64,000 nucleotides of DNA from Psychrobacillus sp. FSL K6-2836 (lineage in GTDB: Bacteria; Bacillota; Bacilli; Bacillales_A; Planococcaceae): the NCBI RefSeq assembly GCF_038003085.1, contig NZ_JBBOOM010000003.1, positions 35,545-99,544 on the forward strand, read 5' to 3'. Every line of letters begins with the position of its first letter. Position 1 is the first letter of the stretch. Under the pieces are notes generated by a model that was not told the DNA's origin, ran no database searches, and worked only from the letters and a program-made list of their open reading frames with translations. Shown one piece after another: positions 61,333-64,000 of the stretch. A program made the translations under genes and the position numbers.

Positions 61333-62535
61333 TTACGCTATATCCTGGAAAGATTCTTTTCTATTTAATAAAGCATAAACCCAATGAAGCAGTTTGTTTA
61401 TGCAGGCTACTATTGCCACTTTGGAAGGCTTTCCTTCTGATTTCTTCTTGTCATAGAATTCTTTCAGCTTTTTGTTTCTTGAGCTTCTGATACCGCACAA
61501 TACGGCAAGATACAAAGCATGGCGCAATCTACTCGAACCTCGTTTAGTAATCCGATTGGTTGTGGCGGTGAACTTTCCTGATGAGTAAACACTGGGATCC
61601 ACTCCCGCAAAGGCAACCAGTTTTTTCGGATGACTAAACCGATCGATTTCACCAACTTCGGAGATAATCGTTGCAGCGATTTTTTCTCCGATCCCTGGAA
61701 TTGATTGAACAATCTCGTAATCTTCTAATTCATTTGCCAAGGTCACTATACGAATTTCCAACTCTGAAAGATGCCCTTGGTACTGAAAAAGCATTTCAAT
61801 ATACATTTGAAGATTGATCAAATGACTGTGATACACGACTTTTTGAAATGGATTTCGAGATGCGGAATCCATTAATTTTTTGGCCTTATCCAATGCCCAT
61901 AGACTAGACCGTCTTGGACAAAACTCCATCACACATTCCGCTAACTTACTTTCTCCAGCCGCTAGTACATCTTCTGAAGTAGGATATTTCTTTAACATCA
62001 TTAAAGAAACCTTCGAATAAAGATCTCCAAAAACCTTGCGGTATTCAGGAAACACTTGATCTAAAATAGTGTGAAACTGCAGTTTCGCTTCTACATACAT
62101 ATTCGTCACAATCTCTTGTTGTCTGGAAAGATTTCTAAGGTTTAATAATTGGATTCCTCTGTTTTTATGAGGTTCAAAATCTTCTTTGTAATAAAGCACA
62201 CACAACTGATACGCATCAATCGCGTCTGTTTTTACCTTTCTTAAACTAGATCTCTTCGCCTGATAAGAAATGATCGGGTTAAGCAAAATATATAAAACTT
62301 CATGGTCCTCCAAGTATTGAATAACAGGAGAATGATAATGACCTGTAGATTCTAAAATGACCATAGGCATTTGCCCAGTCATCCCTTCAATCTCCTTTAA
62401 AAAGCCTATAAAACGGTCTAACTCCTCTTTTGTATGCTTCATAGAATAACTCTTTCCAAACGGCTTCGATTTATCTAAAAACGCCTGAACTTGGCTCTCT
62501 CCTTTAGCCACATCCAGACCAACTACTGGGTTCAT
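61333..62535 (-). CDS. IS110-family transposase (second type)
   Basis: This 400-residue DEDD recombinase has GLDVAKGESQVQAF (Asp), VILESTGHYHSPV (Glu) and RKVKTDAIDAYQLC (Asp pair). The C-terminal domain has SIPGIGEKIAATIISEVGE and the YSSGKFTATTNRITKRGSS serine region. It belongs to a different subgroup from the copies at 4531 and 20048 (the two share only the motifs). It looks complete. Upstream non-coding sequence of about 200 bp (62536-62738) probably carries its guide RNA. Confidence 0.92.
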   Translation of the reverse strand: MNPVVGLDVAKGESQVQAFLDKSKPFGKSYSMKHTKEELDRFIGFLKEIEGMTGQMPMVILESTGHYHSPVIQYLEDHEVLYILLNPIISYQAKRSSLRKVKTDAIDAYQLCVLYYKEDFEPHKNRGIQLLNLRNLSRQQEIVTNMYVEAKLQFHTILDQVFPEYRKVFGDLYSKVSLMMLKKYPTSEDVLAAGESKLAECVMEFCPRRSSLWALDKAKKLMDSASRNPFQKVVYHSHLINLQMYIEMLFQYQGHLSELEIRIVTLANELEDYEIVQSIPGIGEKIAATIISEVGEIDRFSHPKKLVAFAGVDPSVYSSGKFTATTNRITKRGSSRLRHALYLAVLCGIRSSRNKKLKEFYDKKKSEGKPSKVAIVACINKLLHWVYALLNRKESFQDIA

Positions 62536-62738
62536 TTAGCTTCCTCCTCTGACTTCTCTCACCAGTACCCCTATTCCTCCATGTAGTATCATAGCTTCGC
62601 TTGTTATACGAGATCTATGTCCCAACCAGCCTCAAACATGTTTCTACAAGTAGGGGGTGGACAGTTTAGTTCACGGGATCATTGTCCCACGCACCCGTAC
62701 GGCCTACCCTGGCTACTGATATATTAAATCCTATAAAA
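62536..62738 (-). ncRNA. Candidate bridge RNA region of the second IS110 element
   Basis: This non-coding sequence precedes the transposase start, as in IS110-group elements where the guide RNA is encoded at the left end. Inverted words such as GGGTACTGG and CCCACGCACCC lie within. The boundary to the flank is uncertain. Confidence 0.4.
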
Positions 62739-62792
62739 ATAAGGTCAACCAGTAAAAACTGGTTAACCTTATAATACGAAGCACCCGTTAGC
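62739..62792. repeat. Hairpin and repeat half-site between two IS110 elements
   Basis: ATAAGGTCAACCAG pairs with CTGGTTAACCTTAT (62739-62772). Then GAAGCACCCGTTAG is half of the interspersed repeat, and the next IS begins right after it. Confidence 0.55.
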
Positions 62793-63044
62793 CATCCATG
62801 TAGCGCAAAATCAGCGCTACACCACAGAGAATGAAAATGTGAAAACCTGGGTATAGGATACTACGGCTGGGAGAGGAAGGTCGATGAACTATGGTGCCAT
62901 AGAGCCCATCCGTTAGTCTGACTCCAACGACCACGGTGCATCACAGACTGTCGCTCCCTTACGGGAAGCACTCATGGGAGATTAATCCTACTCTGGTTAT
63001 TGCACCAGCCTCCAATACTATTTGCCGTAGAAAGGATGATTACA
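62793..63044 (+). ncRNA. Candidate bridge RNA region of the third IS110 element
   Basis: These 250 bases of non-coding sequence precede the transposase start and are rich in short inverted repeats (AGCGC...GCGCT, GGGAG...CTCCC). This is the usual place for the guide RNA in the IS110 group. Confidence 0.45.
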
Positions 63045-64000
63045 ATGGAAGTAATCATTGAACGTGCTTGTGGAATGGATGTCCATAAGGATTCCATTAC
63101 TGCTTGTATTATTACCCCAAAAGGAAAGGAGATTCAAACGTTTTCCACTAAAACTGTATTTCTATTACAGTTAATTGACTGGATTAAGGAGCATGATTGT
63201 ACTCACGTAGCAATGGAAAGTACAGGTGTATTTTGGAAGCCTATTGTTAACTTGCTGGAAGCCGAGAGCATTGAGTTTTTAGTAGTGAATGCTCAACATA
63301 TGAAAGCAGTACCAGGTCGCAAGACCGATGTAAAGGATGCAGAATGGATTGCCAAACTTCTTCGTCACGGTCTACTTAAAGCAAGTTTTATTCCTGACCG
63401 AAATCAGCGTGAATTACGGGAGTTAGTTCGATACCGTCGAAGTATTATTGAAGAGCGTGCGAGACAACATAATCGGATTCAAAAGGTTTTAGAAGGAGCG
63501 AATATCAAACTCGGTTCCGTTGTCTCCGACATCATGGGTGTTTCGTCGCTTGATATGCTTCGTGCTATCGCCGATGGCGAAAATGATCCTGAGAAATTAG
63601 CCAGCTTTGCCCGCCGATCAATGAAGAAGAAAAAGAGTGAACTAGAACTAGCTCTTCGAGGGTATATCAATCCACATCAACGTCTCATGTTAAAAACCAT
63701 TCTGGTTCATATAGAATTTCTAACTGAGCAGATTGAGCTATTAAACGAAGAGGTCGCTACAAGGTTATCCTCCCATCAAGAAGATATAGAACGATTGGAT
63801 TCCATTCCTGGCATCGCCACTCGAATGGCCGAACAAATCTTAGCCGAAGTCGGTACAGATGTGGAGAAGCAATTTCCCAGTTCGGCGCACTTATGTTCCT
63901 GGGCAGGATTAGTACCTGGACATAATGAAAGTGCGGGCAAGAGGAAATCAACCAACATGAAAAAAGGAAACAAGTACTTGAAATCGGCATTAATTGAAGC
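63045..64000 (+). CDS. IS110-family transposase, cut by the window end
   Basis: About 318 codons are visible from MEVIIERACGMDVHKDSITA (Asp). AMESTGVFWKPIV gives the catalytic Glu and RKTDVKDAEWIAKLLRHG the Asp pair. The C-terminal domain has LDSIPGIATRMAEQILAEVG, CSWAGLVPGHNESAGKRKST and NMKKGNKYLKSALIE at the edge. It belongs to the IS110 group proper, not to the type at 4531. The element continues to the right. It starts at a repeat half-site (about 62792). Confidence 0.9.
   Translation, partial: MEVIIERACGMDVHKDSITACIITPKGKEIQTFSTKTVFLLQLIDWIKEHDCTHVAMESTGVFWKPIVNLLEAESIEFLVVNAQHMKAVPGRKTDVKDAEWIAKLLRHGLLKASFIPDRNQRELRELVRYRRSIIEERARQHNRIQKVLEGANIKLGSVVSDIMGVSSLDMLRAIADGENDPEKLASFARRSMKKKKSELELALRGYINPHQRLMLKTILVHIEFLTEQIELLNEEVATRLSSHQEDIERLDSIPGIATRMAEQILAEVGTDVEKQFPSSAHLCSWAGLVPGHNESAGKRKSTNMKKGNKYLKSALIE

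Overview
The window is low-GC DNA from an endospore-forming Bacillaceae or Planococcaceae bacterium. The evidence is two copies of a spoVA-type spore-membrane operon, a RsfA-like prespore regulator and Gram-positive style ribosome binding sites. A RepA_N-type initiator, a second primase-like replication protein, a ParA plus ribbon-helix-helix partition pair with flanking repeats, a UvrX-type polymerase and a conjugation block together indicate a large conjugative plasmid or plasmid-derived element. No rRNA or tRNA gene was found.

Left part (1-21.7 kb). A 38-bp Tn1546-like terminal repeat at 405-442 cuts a TPR-protein gene and opens a cargo region: DUF421 protein, CBO0543-like membrane protein, cardiolipin synthase, then two spoVA operons (DUF1657, YhcN/YlaJ-like lipoprotein, SpoVAC, SpoVAD, SpoVAE, DUF1657, DUF421-DUF1657). 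This gene set matches what is known as spoVA2mob, linked to raised spore heat resistance. The copy at 13969-17683 is intact. The copy at 6742-10417 carries four separate indels in four genes. IS110-type elements (4163-5921 and 19935-21697), a broken IS1182 element and two truncated group II introns (one clearly class IIC, directly after a terminator) surround them.

Middle (21.7-40.1 kb). Small accessory genes include a VOC protein, and an ECF sigma factor followed by a second VOC protein. Next is a Tn552-like transposition module with two serine resolvases. A defence island follows: an RloC-like ATPase/anticodon nuclease candidate facing a complete type I restriction-modification operon (hsdR-hsdM-hsdS), a GIY-YIG-fold protein, and a protein built of eleven 20-residue repeats that I do not recognise.

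Right part (40.3-64 kb). A minus-strand conjugation operon (AbrB-like regulator, EssB/YukC-like protein, lipoprotein, TrbL/VirB6-like channel, VirB8-like protein, cell-wall hydrolase, VirB4 ATPase, PrgI/VirB3-like protein, pilin-like peptide) leads into the replication and partition region. Then come UvrX with small partners, a RadC-like protein, RsfA-like regulator and ATP-grasp protein. The end holds an unexplained cluster of 20-bp repeats (59107-59316), an ECF sigma factor ending in a VOC-like tail opposite a VOC gene, and two IS110 elements, one running off the window. No relaxase or coupling protein gene lies in the window.

An interspersed repeat with a palindromic core (CTTATTCAACTAA / TTTAGTTGAATAAG, often beside a terminator-like hairpin) recurs through the window, and IS110-type elements sit inside it. 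All family assignments come from reading translations by eye; no database search was run.
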